Positions 7,682-15,785 of a stretch of 49,162 nt of DNA are shown here, piece by piece (positions within the stretch are counted from its first letter, which is position 1; each line of letters opens with the position of its first letter). Made by a program: the position numbers and the translations under genes. Origin of the DNA: an uncultured Erysipelotrichaceae bacterium (GTDB lineage Bacteria > Bacillota_I > Bacilli_A > RF39 > UBA660); NCBI GenBank assembly GCA_902783895.1, contig CACZST010000009.1:1-49162 (forward strand), written 5' to 3'. Under the pieces are notes generated by a model, which saw only the letters and a program-made list of their open reading frames with translations, ran no database searches and was not told the origin of the DNA.

Positions 7682-8712
7682 ATGAAAAAGATTTATATTT
7701 TATTACCATTAATGTTATTGACTATTATGCCTATAAATGTCAGCGCAAGTAGTGGAATGCTTAAAAAAGGTTCTATTAAAACTTGTCCTGATGGCATAAC
7801 CTACGGTATGCATAGTAACCATTGGCATAAAGCTGTTACTAATGGGGACAATTATTACTCAAGTGGGGATGCTATTGCTTATGACCCATGCCCTTCCTCA
7901 AATGAAAATAAAGGTACTGCAGGACAAACGTCTGGAAATACAAATAATTCAAGTTCTAACGCAAATAACAACTATAATTCTAATACACCTAGTTATTCAA
8001 ATAATAATTCAAAAAACAATTCAAGTAATAATTCGAACAATAATCATCAAACTGAAAAAAGCATTTTAGCTAAAACAATAAACAATAATAAAAGTAATGA
8101 TAACTCATTAAAAAAAGTAACTATAGATGGAATTAATATAAAAATGTCTGAAAATATGTCTTATGAAACAACTAAAAAAAATATAGACATTAATATAACA
8201 CCAAACTCAGAAAAAGCAACAGTTTCATTTAATCCTATAGAATTAAAAACAGGAGAAAATATAATAGACATCAATGTAACTGCAGAAAATGGTGATACTA
8301 AAAAATATACATTAACAAAATAAAAGGAAAAGGAAATGCAAAAATTACCGAATTTATATTAGATAATAATAAAGTTGACTTTGAAGACAATAAAGCAACA
8401 ATCCAAAAAGATCCAGATAAAACAGTATTAAATTTTTACTATAAACTAAATAATCCAAAAGCAAAATTGGTTATCTATCACAACAACAAAGAAACTAACA
8501 TCTTAGAAAATGTAAAAGAAAATGATATAATTAAACTATTAGTAATTGATGAAAATGATAACGAAAATACCTATGAAATAAAAATAGAAAATGAATCATT
8601 CCTTGCCACATTAATTGCATATTATATATTAATTGTTCCAATAACCAGTGCAATAATATTATTTATAATTTATCATAAAAAAAGAAAAATAGACAAAGTA
8701 AAAACATCATAA
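7682..8712 (+). pseudogene. Membrane-anchored surface protein with cadherin-like domain, disrupted by a frameshift
   Basis: The first frame (7682-8323, 213 aa) has a signal peptide ending near VSASS. A Cys/His-rich segment with GMHSNHWHK follows (about 41-77). Next come an Asn/Ser-rich linker (about 80-120) and a beta-sandwich like PF12733 ending in NGDTKKYTLTK. It then stops at TAA 8321-8323. The -1 frame is open from 8302 to 8712. It continues a second sandwich-like stretch, a membrane helix (LIAYYILIVPITSAIILFII) and a Lys-rich tail. Restoring one A in the short A run near 8317-8320 joins the two frames seamlessly. Either the gene is truncated and its product secreted, or the shift is programmed or an assembly error. 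Confidence 0.75.
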
Positions 8713-8734
8713 ATTTTTTTTAATAAATAAAGCA

Positions 8735-8780
8735 AAAAAAGATAGTATTATTTACAGCCTAAATCAACACTATCTTTTTT
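8735..8780. terminator. Terminator after the surface-protein gene
   Basis: AAAAAAGATAGT and ACTATCTTTTTT are inverted around a 22-base loop. A and T runs on both sides allow action in both directions. Confidence 0.7.
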
Positions 8781-8891
8781 ATTATATACAAATCCATCTT
8801 AACGATAATAATGTCTATTACTATTCTATTACTATAAAATTTAAAACAGTTTAAAATTATAAAAATTTTATTCTTTATCTTTTAATATATT

Positions 8892-8916
8892 AAAAAAACG
8901 TTGAAATTCAACGTTT
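8892..8916 (-). terminator. Terminator of tRNA-Gly
   Basis: On the minus strand AAACGTTGAA-TTCAACGTTT forms a tight hairpin followed by seven T residues, just past the tRNA. Confidence 0.85.
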
Positions 8917-8926
8917 GATTACATAA

Positions 8927-9001
8927 TGGAGCAAATGACCGGAATCGAACCGGCATCTTAGCCTTGGCAAGGCCATATACTAACCGTTGTACTACATCTG
9001 C
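8927..9001 (-). tRNA. tRNA-Gly(GCC)
   Basis: Acceptor GCAGATG pairs with CATTTGC, and the anticodon loop carries GCC. CCA is encoded at 8927-8929. It is flanked by its own promoter (9013-9041) and terminator. Together with these elements it fills most of the interval 8713-9107; 8781-8891 shows nothing recognisable. Confidence 0.95.
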
Positions 9002-9012
9002 ACGACTACTTA

Positions 9013-9041
9013 ATTATATAATATTTTACTCAAAATGTAAA
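9013..9041 (-). promoter_or_regulatory. Promoter of tRNA-Gly
   Basis: TTTACA (9036-9041), a 17-base spacer and TATAAT (9013-9018) on the minus strand, about 11 bases from the tRNA. It is divergent from the promoter at 9059-9086. Confidence 0.75.
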
Positions 9042-9058
9042 TAATTATACTAAAATAA

Positions 9059-9086
9059 TTGAAAAAAAATCAATTTACGCTATAAT
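9059..9086 (+). promoter_or_regulatory. Promoter of the mTERF-like gene
   Basis: TTGAAA (9059-9064), a 16-base spacer and TATAAT (9081-9086) lie 21 bases ahead of the start codon. Confidence 0.75.
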
Positions 9087-9107
9087 ACATAACCAGGAGA
9101 TGAAAAC

Positions 9108-10094
9108 ATGTCTAAAAATGAATTATTAAAAAAATTTGGTTTCACCAAAAGCCAAATAAACACTATTACAAATAGCTACATCATCAAAACAATAAATAGC
9201 AAGTTACTTGAAACAAAACTTAATGAAAATATTTCATACTTAAATAAAGTATATAGTCCAAAAGAAGTTAATAAAATTATCACAAATAATCCCGGAATAT
9301 TAATAATGACTATAGAAAGTATGATTATTAAAAAAGATAACTTTATAAATAACGGATATAAAAATGAAGAAGTTAAAGAAATGATTAAAAAATATCCAAG
9401 ACTATTCACATTAAGCACAGAAAAAATTCAAAATATAATAATACTATTTAAAAGTTTAAACATGGAAGAAAGCCAAATAATAAATATAACAGTCAAATGT
9501 CCTCAAATATTTGGTTATAGTTTAGAAAATATAATATATAAAATTAATTATTTTAAAAATAAAGGTTTTTCTAAAAATCAAATAACAAAAATGATAAACT
9601 TATGTCCACAAATACTTAGTCTTTCTAAAAATAATTTAAACAGTTCATTTAATTATCTTAAAAGTAAAAATTATAGTGAAAATGATATAATTACTCTACT
9701 TTCTAAATGCCCAAACGTACTTACTAAAACAATAAAAAAATTAGAATCTATAAGAAATTTATTTCTAGACTTAAATTATACAGAAGGAGAAATTAATAAA
9801 TTAACTATAAAATGTCCTGCTTTATACCTATACGGTAAAGAAAATTTAAAAGAAAAAATATCAGTATTTATAGAAAATGATTTACTATATCAAATAAAAG
9901 ATAATCCTAATGTATTAAGGCAAAGTGCTCACCTAACATACTCTAGATTAAAGTTTTTTAAATCTTTAAAAAATTTTAAACTAAGCAAAAAAACACATAA
10001 ATATATATTTTTAGATAAAACAAATTTCAAAAAACATTTTAAAGTTGAAAATGAAAAAATATTAAAAAAATACCCATACAAAAAACGGAACTAA
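9108..10094 (+). CDS. mTERF-like helical repeat protein, 328 aa
   Basis: The protein is a tandem array of 35-residue units of pattern S-x-E-n-h-x-x-K-h-x-x-h-x-x-x-G-h-s-x-x-x-I-x-x-h-h-x-x-c-P-x-h-h. The signature prolines fall at residues 62, 97, 132, 167, 202 and 237, exactly 35 apart, with a shorter unit at 267. Examples are CPQIFGYSLENIIYKI and CPQILSLSKNN. This matches the repeat of mitochondrial transcription termination factors, which form a nucleic-acid-binding solenoid in animal and plant organelles. The C-terminus is Lys-rich (KFKLSKKTHKYIFL). There is no signal peptide or membrane helix. AGGAGATGAAAAC precedes the ATG. Function in bacteria is unknown; nucleic-acid binding is inference. 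Confidence 0.8.
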   Translation: MSKNELLKKFGFTKSQINTITNSYIIKTINSKLLETKLNENISYLNKVYSPKEVNKIITNNPGILIMTIESMIIKKDNFINNGYKNEEVKEMIKKYPRLFTLSTEKIQNIIILFKSLNMEESQIINITVKCPQIFGYSLENIIYKINYFKNKGFSKNQITKMINLCPQILSLSKNNLNSSFNYLKSKNYSENDIITLLSKCPNVLTKTIKKLESIRNLFLDLNYTEGEINKLTIKCPALYLYGKENLKEKISVFIENDLLYQIKDNPNVLRQSAHLTYSRLKFFKSLKNFKLSKKTHKYIFLDKTNFKKHFKVENEKILKKYPYKKRN

Positions 10095-10107
10095 GTCCGC
10101 TTTTTTT
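10080..10107. terminator. Terminator between the mTERF-like and hsp20 genes
   Basis: A run of A, a CGGA...TCCG stem extended by C, and seven T residues lie directly at the end of the mTERF-like gene. It is usable from both sides. Confidence 0.65.
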
Positions 10108-10108
10108 A

Positions 10109-10492
10109 CTATTTAATTTCAATAACAGTATTTGATTTTTTAGTTTTTTCTTCAGGTAAAGTTACCTTTAAAACTCCATGTTTAAATTCAGCTTTAATTT
10201 TAGATTCATCAATATCACCTACATAAAAGCTTCTTGTTGAAGTTCCGTAAAATCTTTCATGACGAATATAATTCTTTTTACTTTTATCTTTACTATCTTC
10301 TAATGTAGCAGTTAAAGTTAAGTAACCATTATCATATTCTACTTTAACATTATCTTTATCTAAACCAGGCATATCAGCCTCAACTATATAATTTCCATCT
10401 TTCTCGTATACATCACATTTTAAGTCTGTATCTGAATTCATAAAATTATCAAACACATTATCCAAATCAAATCTTTTTGGTAACATTCTCAT
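10109..10492 (-). CDS. hsp20: Small heat-shock protein, Hsp20/alpha-crystallin family
   Basis: A 127-aa ATP-independent holdase. The alpha-crystallin domain spans about 24-115: YIVEADMPGLDKDNVKVEYDN, then YIRHERFYGTSTRSFYV, and the A-x-x-x-G-V-L motif as AEFKHGVLKVTLPE. The C-terminal TVIEIK provides the I-x-I-type tail contact. The short N-terminus (MLPKRFDLDNVFDNF) is typical of bacterial Hsp20. AAGGAATTAAAT precedes the first ATG; a second in-frame ATG two codons later is possible. I see no CIRCE element upstream, so regulation is not evident. Confidence 0.95.
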   Translation of the reverse strand: MRMLPKRFDLDNVFDNFMNSDTDLKCDVYEKDGNYIVEADMPGLDKDNVKVEYDNGYLTLTATLEDSKDKSKKNYIRHERFYGTSTRSFYVGDIDESKIKAEFKHGVLKVTLPEEKTKKSNTVIEIK

Positions 10493-10571
10493 ATTTAATT
10501 CCTTCTTTCTACAGCTTAATCATAACACTAACATCAGTAATAATCAATGAATATCACAAAGGTTTCATAAT

Positions 10572-10597
10572 AAAAAGCGAGATTATTTAATAACCTC
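10572..10597 (-). terminator. Terminator of gltX
   Basis: On the minus strand GAGGTTATT and AATAATCTC pair around a single base (10579-10597), then GC and a run of T. The TAA stop of gltX is inside the stem. Confidence 0.8.
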
Positions 10598-12223
10598 ATT
10601 TATTCTATTTATAACCCTATCTTTTCCAAATAATCTCATAATTTCATATAAATCTGGAGTATTACATTTACTTGTTAAACTAACTCTAATAACCGTACTA
10701 AAATCAGCTATACTTCCTTTATATTTATCTGGATTTACCTTATATTCTTTCATATCACCAGCATAATTTAAACTAACGGCTGCCTCTTTCATATGATCAA
10801 ACCAACTATTTTTATCATCATCAGGATTATAATATTTTAAATATGTATTAAGAACTTCTTTTATATCATCCTTAGAATTAATTTTTTGCCATTCATAATT
10901 TACTGGTTTATAAAGTTCATCGTACATATACCATACTTGACTTTTAATCTCACTAAAATTTGCAATATCTTTTCTAGGCTTCTTTTGCTCTCTTTCAATA
11001 TTAAATATACTTACCGAATAATCCTTATACTTTTCTAAAAGTAAGGCAAAATCTTTATCATATTCTAAAGCATGATTTAGTGCCATATCATAAACTTCAA
11101 TAGCCTTTAACTTACTTATATAGTTTTTAGATATACTAATAAGTTTTTCATGATCAAATAAAGTCCCACCAATTGGCATCTTTTTAAAATCTAACTTAAA
11201 CTCATCAGGATTAGCATCCTTATTTTGAAGCATCCACATTTCAAAATTACTATTGGCAATCGTTTCTAAAAATAACATAAGCGCTCCATAAGGAATTCCC
11301 TTCTCATGATAATAACTAATTGCTGCTTCAGGATCTTTTCTCTTACTAAGTTTTCTCTTTTTACCGTCCTCTTCAATACAAATTGGAGATATATGGGCAT
11401 ACTTAGGAGTCTCAAAACCAAGCATTTCAAAAAGTTGAACATGAACTGGTATACTAGAAAGCCACTCATCACCTCTAATAACATGAGTAGTTCCCATTAA
11501 ATGATCATCAACCGCATGCGCTAAATGATATGTTGGAAGATCATCAGATTTCAAAATAACAATATCTTGATCATTTTCTGGAAATTCCATTTTACCTTTT
11601 ATCTCATCTTTAAATTTAAAGTGATGATTAAAATTACCCTTAGATTTTAACCTAATAATATACTTTTCACCATTATTAATTTTACTGATTACCTCATCCA
11701 TAGAAAGTCTTCTACATCTAGCCCAAATACCATAATAACCTAATCTTTCCTTATTTAAAGCTTGTCTGTCATGATCATGTTTTAACTCTTCCTCAGTGCA
11801 GAAACATGGATAAGCCTTATCTTCTATAATTAATTTCTTAATAAAAGCTTTATAAATATCTCCTCTTTTACTTTGCATATAAGGTCCATAATTTCCTTTA
11901 TCACCATCTAAAGTAACACCTTCATCAAAATTAATATTAAATTTAGCTAAATCTTCTATTATTCTTTCTACACCATTTTCAATTGTTCTTTTTTGATCAG
12001 TATCCTCTATTCTAAGAAAACATACACCATTAGTTTGCTTGCTCATCTTTCTAGAAATAAAAGATGTATATAATGCTCCTAAATGAACATATCCAGTTGG
12101 ACTAGGTGCATACCTAGAAACTATAGCTCCTTCTGGTAAATCCCTTTTTGGATACTTATCTTCATAATATTTATAATCGTGTTCATTTTTTACTAGTAAA
12201 TCTGCATATTCTTCTCTTGTCAT
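10583..12223 (-). CDS. gltX: Glutamate--tRNA ligase
   Basis: Charges tRNA-Glu with glutamate in the cytoplasm. The class I signature is APSPTGYVHLGA (about 39-50, HIGH-like). The KMSKS loop appears as KRKLSKRKD. FLRIEDTDQKR and the DDHLMGTTHVIRGDEWLSS segment are diagnostic of GluRS. At 546 aa it is longer than the usual 470-490. The extra length lies partly in the region with CFCTEEELKHDHDRQ and partly in the anticodon-binding half. GAAAGAGGGATATTC precedes the ATG. Whether it also charges tRNA-Gln cannot be told from this window. Confidence 0.95.
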   Translation of the reverse strand: MTREEYADLLVKNEHDYKYYEDKYPKRDLPEGAIVSRYAPSPTGYVHLGALYTSFISRKMSKQTNGVCFLRIEDTDQKRTIENGVERIIEDLAKFNINFDEGVTLDGDKGNYGPYMQSKRGDIYKAFIKKLIIEDKAYPCFCTEEELKHDHDRQALNKERLGYYGIWARCRRLSMDEVISKINNGEKYIIRLKSKGNFNHHFKFKDEIKGKMEFPENDQDIVILKSDDLPTYHLAHAVDDHLMGTTHVIRGDEWLSSIPVHVQLFEMLGFETPKYAHISPICIEEDGKKRKLSKRKDPEAAISYYHEKGIPYGALMLFLETIANSNFEMWMLQNKDANPDEFKLDFKKMPIGGTLFDHEKLISISKNYISKLKAIEVYDMALNHALEYDKDFALLLEKYKDYSVSIFNIEREQKKPRKDIANFSEIKSQVWYMYDELYKPVNYEWQKINSKDDIKEVLNTYLKYYNPDDDKNSWFDHMKEAAVSLNYAGDMKEYKVNPDKYKGSIADFSTVIRVSLTSKCNTPDLYEIMRLFGKDRVINRINEVIK

Positions 12224-12282
12224 GAATATCCCTCTTTCCTTTAATATTATCTAATATTTAAATACAAAAATCAATAAAGATA

Positions 12283-12307
12283 AGAAAAAAACAAAGAAAA
12301 CTTTGTT
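12283..12307 (-). terminator. Terminator of the LCP gene
   Basis: Minus-strand AACAAAG-TTTT-CTTTGTT followed by more than six T residues, immediately after the stop codon. Confidence 0.75.
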
Positions 12308-14365
12308 TTATTCATTATTATTGGTAGTAGAGTCACCATCGCCACCACCGTTTGGTTGGCTACCATTATCATTATGGTCATTATCGCCTTCAGAACCACC
12401 AGCTCCACTTCCACTAGGTTGACCACCACCTTGGCTTCCGCTACCACTAGTATTAGAATTTGAATTACCAGATGAAGGTGTCTTATTTGAAGACGAATTA
12501 CCATTTACTTTATTAGAATTTGTATCAGTCTTCTTATTACTTGCAGCCGCACCTCCAGTTGTAAGAACTATTGATTTAGCATCTTCAACATTAGCACCAG
12601 CCGGAACACTCTGTTTAACAACTGTTCCTTCACCACCAGATACTGAAACTGAAATACCATATTGTGATGCCACAGATCTAGCATAACTTGTAGATTTACC
12701 TACAAAATTAGGAACCTGAACCAAACTCTTTTTACCAGTTACATTTTGACCAATTACCTCTTCTTCATAAGGTTTATTAATATCAAAACTAAATGATTTT
12801 TCTACTTTAACTTTCTTTTTACCTAAATTCTCTTTCATGGCATCAGAAACTGCTTTAACACTATTATCATATAAAACATAATTATAAAGTGATAAATTAG
12901 TTCCACCATAGTCAACAATTCTTGCATCATAACCATTTAAATGAAGTCTTTGCATTCCTAAAGCATCTGTAATACTTCCGCCACCTGCTTTATTCATCGC
13001 ATCTTTAAATACATTATAAAGTGATAGAATTTGATCAGTACTCATATTAGTTGTCATATTATTACTAATAGTATCTAAAAGTTTATTAACTGTATCCAAA
13101 CTATTAATATTCTTTACCTTTTCAAGTAATGCTGTAACAATTTCTTGTTGATGTTCACCTCTTACAAAATCACTACTTGTATAATTGGTATATTTTTTAG
13201 GACACATACCAGGATTAGCATGTCTATTACGAGCATAAGCCAAAGCTTGCTCTCCATTTAAAGTTTGCTTACCTTCTTCAATATAAACAGTATTGTTACC
13301 CCACCTTCTATTACTATCTTGTTCACATAATGCATAAGGAACATCAATATCAACACCACCTAAATTATCAACAAGGGAAACAACACCCTTAAAGTTTATT
13401 TTCACATAATAATCAATGTCAACATCTAGGAAATTAGAAATTGTATCCATCATACAATTTTCACCTTTCCAAGCCGCATGAGTAATTTTATTTTTTCTAT
13501 TACCTGAAAAACATGCAATAGGAACATACGAATCACGAGGAATACTTAAAATTGTTGTACTTAAAGTTTTAGGATTAAATGTAAGAAGCATTAATGAATC
13601 ACCATTAAATGAACTATTTTTTATTCCCTCAGCTTCACTATCAACACCCATTAATAAAATTGTAAATGGTTCTGTTATCTTCTTTGAAGTATTAGAACTA
13701 CTCTTTTCCTTAACCTTCTTAGTTTGTGTAAATAATATTTTAGTTTTATCTTTAATATCTTCATAACCTTCCATACTACCAAACATTACAGAATAATTTG
13801 TTGGAAGGAAAACATAATCGATTTTACCATCATATAAATCATCAATCATTGAAATATAACTATCATATTTTTCTGTTTCATTTTTTAATTTTTTTTCTTT
13901 AATTACTTCATTTGGAATAGTATAACCTTCAATACTAGTCTTATCATCTAGAATACCTATTTTAGAAGATCCAATATCATCAATATCTGAAGATTTATTA
14001 TCCTTAAGAGTAACTAAACTTGAAGAATATGTTTTATATCCATCAGTATCACTAATCGCAGTTATTGTTCCATATATTTTATTAACATATGTTGCAACAA
14101 AGAAACTAGCTCCACCAATCAAAAGCATTAAAATAATGATAACAATATTTTTTGCTTTCTTATTTTTATTTAAATATCTCTTTCCTAAAATAAATAAAAG
14201 TAAACAAATTAAAACTAAAACAATACTTAAAACAAGTCTCCAAAAATTTTCAATATTATTTAAAAGTGATACAGTGTATACCAAATACCCTGCCCCACAA
14301 ATCATCAAAATTTCACTAATTAAAGTTACAAAAGATAAAATTTTATTTCTCTTTGACTTCTTCAT
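12308..14365 (-). CDS. LytR-CpsA-Psr (LCP) family protein with C-terminal PASTA domain, 685 aa
   Basis: LCP enzymes transfer undecaprenyl-phosphate-linked glycopolymers onto peptidoglycan outside the membrane. Three membrane helices lie at about 10-90. An extracellular accessory region follows (about 95-225, with KIDYVFLPTNYSVMFG). The LCP core (about 230-430) shows LLMGVDSE, SIPRDSY, NFKGVVSLVDNLGGVD, QALAYARNRH and VRGEHQQEIV. After it comes one PASTA-like repeat (about 540-600: VPNFVGKSTSYARSVASQYG...VVKQSVPAGANV). The tail of about 80 residues is Ser/Asn/Gly-rich. PASTA modules usually sit on PknB kinases or penicillin-binding proteins, so this fusion is less common. GGAGGCC precedes the ATG. 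Confidence 0.92.
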   Translation of the reverse strand: MKKSKRNKILSFVTLISEILMICGAGYLVYTVSLLNNIENFWRLVLSIVLVLICLLLFILGKRYLNKNKKAKNIVIIILMLLIGGASFFVATYVNKIYGTITAISDTDGYKTYSSSLVTLKDNKSSDIDDIGSSKIGILDDKTSIEGYTIPNEVIKEKKLKNETEKYDSYISMIDDLYDGKIDYVFLPTNYSVMFGSMEGYEDIKDKTKILFTQTKKVKEKSSSNTSKKITEPFTILLMGVDSEAEGIKNSSFNGDSLMLLTFNPKTLSTTILSIPRDSYVPIACFSGNRKNKITHAAWKGENCMMDTISNFLDVDIDYYVKINFKGVVSLVDNLGGVDIDVPYALCEQDSNRRWGNNTVYIEEGKQTLNGEQALAYARNRHANPGMCPKKYTNYTSSDFVRGEHQQEIVTALLEKVKNINSLDTVNKLLDTISNNMTTNMSTDQILSLYNVFKDAMNKAGGGSITDALGMQRLHLNGYDARIVDYGGTNLSLYNYVLYDNSVKAVSDAMKENLGKKKVKVEKSFSFDINKPYEEEVIGQNVTGKKSLVQVPNFVGKSTSYARSVASQYGISVSVSGGEGTVVKQSVPAGANVEDAKSIVLTTGGAAASNKKTDTNSNKVNGNSSSNKTPSSGNSNSNTSGSGSQGGGQPSGSGAGGSEGDNDHNDNGSQPNGGGDGDSTTNNNE

Positions 14366-14389
14366 AATACGGCCTCCATACCTTCTATA

Positions 14390-14418
14390 AGTATACCGAA
14401 TATTTCAAATAAGGGCAA
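14390..14418 (-). promoter_or_regulatory. Promoter of the LCP gene
   Basis: TTGCCC (14413-14418), a 17-base spacer and TATACT (14390-14395) on the minus strand, 25 bases from the start codon. Confidence 0.7.
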
Positions 14419-14439
14419 GGTGTATCACTAAAAAATATA

Positions 14440-14462
14440 TTAAAAAGGTAATTTCTTACCTT
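14440..14462 (-). terminator. Terminator of the glycosyltransferase gene
   Basis: AAGGTAA-GAAA-TTACCTT hairpin on the minus strand followed by TTTTAAT, 22 bases after the stop. Confidence 0.7.
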
Positions 14463-14483
14463 ATATTTACAATATCAAATTCT

Positions 14484-15140
14484 TTACTTTTTAAGCAACA
14501 TCTTAACAATTTTATAAGAATCCGAAATATCTTTATAATGTGAAATTTCATCTGAATATATAGTCTTAATTGAAACCTCAGAGATAGGTATATCTTTAAG
14601 TACTAAAGTTTTTAAAACATTCATTTCATATTCAAAACCATCGCCTGAAATATTAGTTAGTTCTTTTAAAAGCTTTTTGGGAAAACATCTAAGCCCAGTT
14701 TGCGTATCACTAATATTAACTTTACACTTCAAATTAAAAAGATAGTTAATAAACTTATTCGAAAGTCTTCTTTTTAAAGGAACCTTCTTATCAAATGTCC
14801 TGCATCCTAATACAACATTATTATCTTCTAAAAATTTATCCACAACCTTTTTAATATCAGAAATATCTTGCTGAAGATCATCATCAATCGTAATAACCCC
14901 TAAAATATCTAAAGAAGAAAGATAATCAAATCCTGTCTTTAAAGCTCTACCCTTACCTTGATTTTTATCATGCTTAATTATCTTATAATCCTTTAAATTC
15001 TTAAAAATAGCCTTATCCTCACTACCATCATCCACAATCAAAACATTATTAAAACCTGCATCCTTTAAATTATCCAAAACCTTATAAAATTTAAGTGATG
15101 GATCATAAGTTGGAACTAAAACATAAATCTTATCATACAT
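14484..15140 (-). CDS. Family 2 glycosyltransferase (DPM1/polyprenyl-phosphate type), 218 aa
   Basis: Predicted to transfer a sugar from an NDP-sugar, probably to a polyprenyl phosphate. VLVPTYDPS, LIVDDGSEDK (34-43), NQGKGRALKTGFDY and the catalytic DxD region TIDDDLQ (84-90) are all present. ISDTQTGLRCFPKKLL near 145-160 is the conserved acceptor-site motif of this GT2 branch. There are no membrane helices, so it acts at the cytoplasmic face. It lies upstream of the LCP gene on the same strand but has its own terminator, so co-function in wall glycopolymer synthesis is inference only. Confidence 0.9.
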   Translation of the reverse strand: MYDKIYVLVPTYDPSLKFYKVLDNLKDAGFNNVLIVDDGSEDKAIFKNLKDYKIIKHDKNQGKGRALKTGFDYLSSLDILGVITIDDDLQQDISDIKKVVDKFLEDNNVVLGCRTFDKKVPLKRRLSNKFINYLFNLKCKVNISDTQTGLRCFPKKLLKELTNISGDGFEYEMNVLKTLVLKDIPISEVSIKTIYSDEISHYKDISDSYKIVKMLLKK

Positions 15141-15233
15141 AAATGTCCTCTTTTCTAATACATCTATTACTTAAATAATAGCATATATTAGAAAAAATAA
15201 AAAGAAAACTATTAAACTTTATACAGTAAAAGA

Positions 15234-15552
15234 TTAAATAATTTTCTTATTTTCCCATATTAATGTTTTTTTAGCTTTTTCTAAATATTCAGTTAAAGAT
15301 AAATATCGATTTTTATATACAAAACTTTGTGGAGGCATAAATTTATACTTCTCCTTTAACTCCTTAAGTGAAATAGGATATTCAAGTTTATATACCCTAC
15401 TTATTAAGTTTGCATTCAGGCTTAGTAGCATAAACATATAACTTCTTAAAATCTTGCTTTGGAATATAATTTCTAAACTCATGATTTTTAAAACCTTCTT
15501 CAATTTTTAAAGCAGCTTTATAATTAATACTAACATAAATTCCATTTTCCAT
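15234..15552 (-). pseudogene. Frameshifted ASCH-like gene
   Basis: A GAGGT site precedes an ATG at 15552, opening a 51-codon frame with the ASCH start pattern. It reads YVSINYKAALKIEEGFKNHE, then KLYVYATKPE, and ends at TAG 15397-15399. The adjacent frame then carries VYKLEYPISLKELKEKYKF and MPPQSFVYKNRYLS to the stop at 15234. That matches the PISIKKLKEIDYMFSAPRSY segment of the intact ASCH protein at 6944-7528. Removing one A near 15404-15406 joins the halves (KLISRVYKLEYP). So it looks like a paralog broken by a single-base insertion, or a sequencing error. Confidence 0.65.
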
Positions 15553-15618
15553 ATTTACCTCAATTCATCAAAATATTTTTAATTAATTTTCTTAAAAATA
15601 ATTTATAAAAATAAATAA

Positions 15619-15645
15619 TAAAAAAGCCCTTTAAAAAGGCTTCTT
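15619..15645 (-). terminator. Terminator of tRNA-Cys
   Basis: On the minus strand AAGCC...GGGCTT forms a hairpin with a T-rich loop and is followed by six T residues, shortly after the tRNA 3' end. Confidence 0.7.
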
Positions 15646-15656
15646 AATTACATAAT

Positions 15657-15730
15657 TGGAGGGCCCGACCGGATTTGAACCAGCGCTCAGGGAGTTGCAG
15701 TCCCATGCCTTACCACTTGGCTACGGACCC
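15657..15730 (-). tRNA. tRNA-Cys(GCA)
   Basis: Acceptor GGGTCCG pairs with CGGGCCC, the anticodon loop reads CTGCAAC (GCA, Cys), and CCA is encoded at 15657-15659. It lies downstream of pheT on the same strand but has its own promoter. Confidence 0.95.
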
Positions 15731-15733
15731 ATC

Positions 15734-15774
15734 AAGTGCATTTTCATTTTATTATATTTTATGCACTTTGTCAA
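15734..15774 (-). promoter_or_regulatory. tRNA-Cys promoter flanked by an 8-bp inverted repeat
   Basis: Minus-strand TTGACA (15769-15774), a 17-base spacer and TAAAAT (15746-15751). The arms AAGTGCAT (15734-15741) and ATGCACTT (15761-15768) enclose the -10 element and reach the -35. They could form an operator or a hairpin. Confidence 0.6.
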
Positions 15775-15785
15775 TTATTTAATTA

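Noticed and set aside
7930..8070. Repetitive AAT/AAC-rich stretch resembling a repeat array
   Set aside because: It is the in-frame Asn/Ser linker of the surface protein; there are no regular repeats with unique spacers.
10493..10582. Possible CIRCE or other heat-shock operator at hsp20
   Set aside because: No TTAGCACTC-N9-GAGTGCTAA or similar inverted repeat is present.
12271..12504. 77-codon minus-strand frame over the end of the LCP gene
   Set aside because: Val/Ile-rich shadow of the Ser/Gly/Asn tail in another frame.
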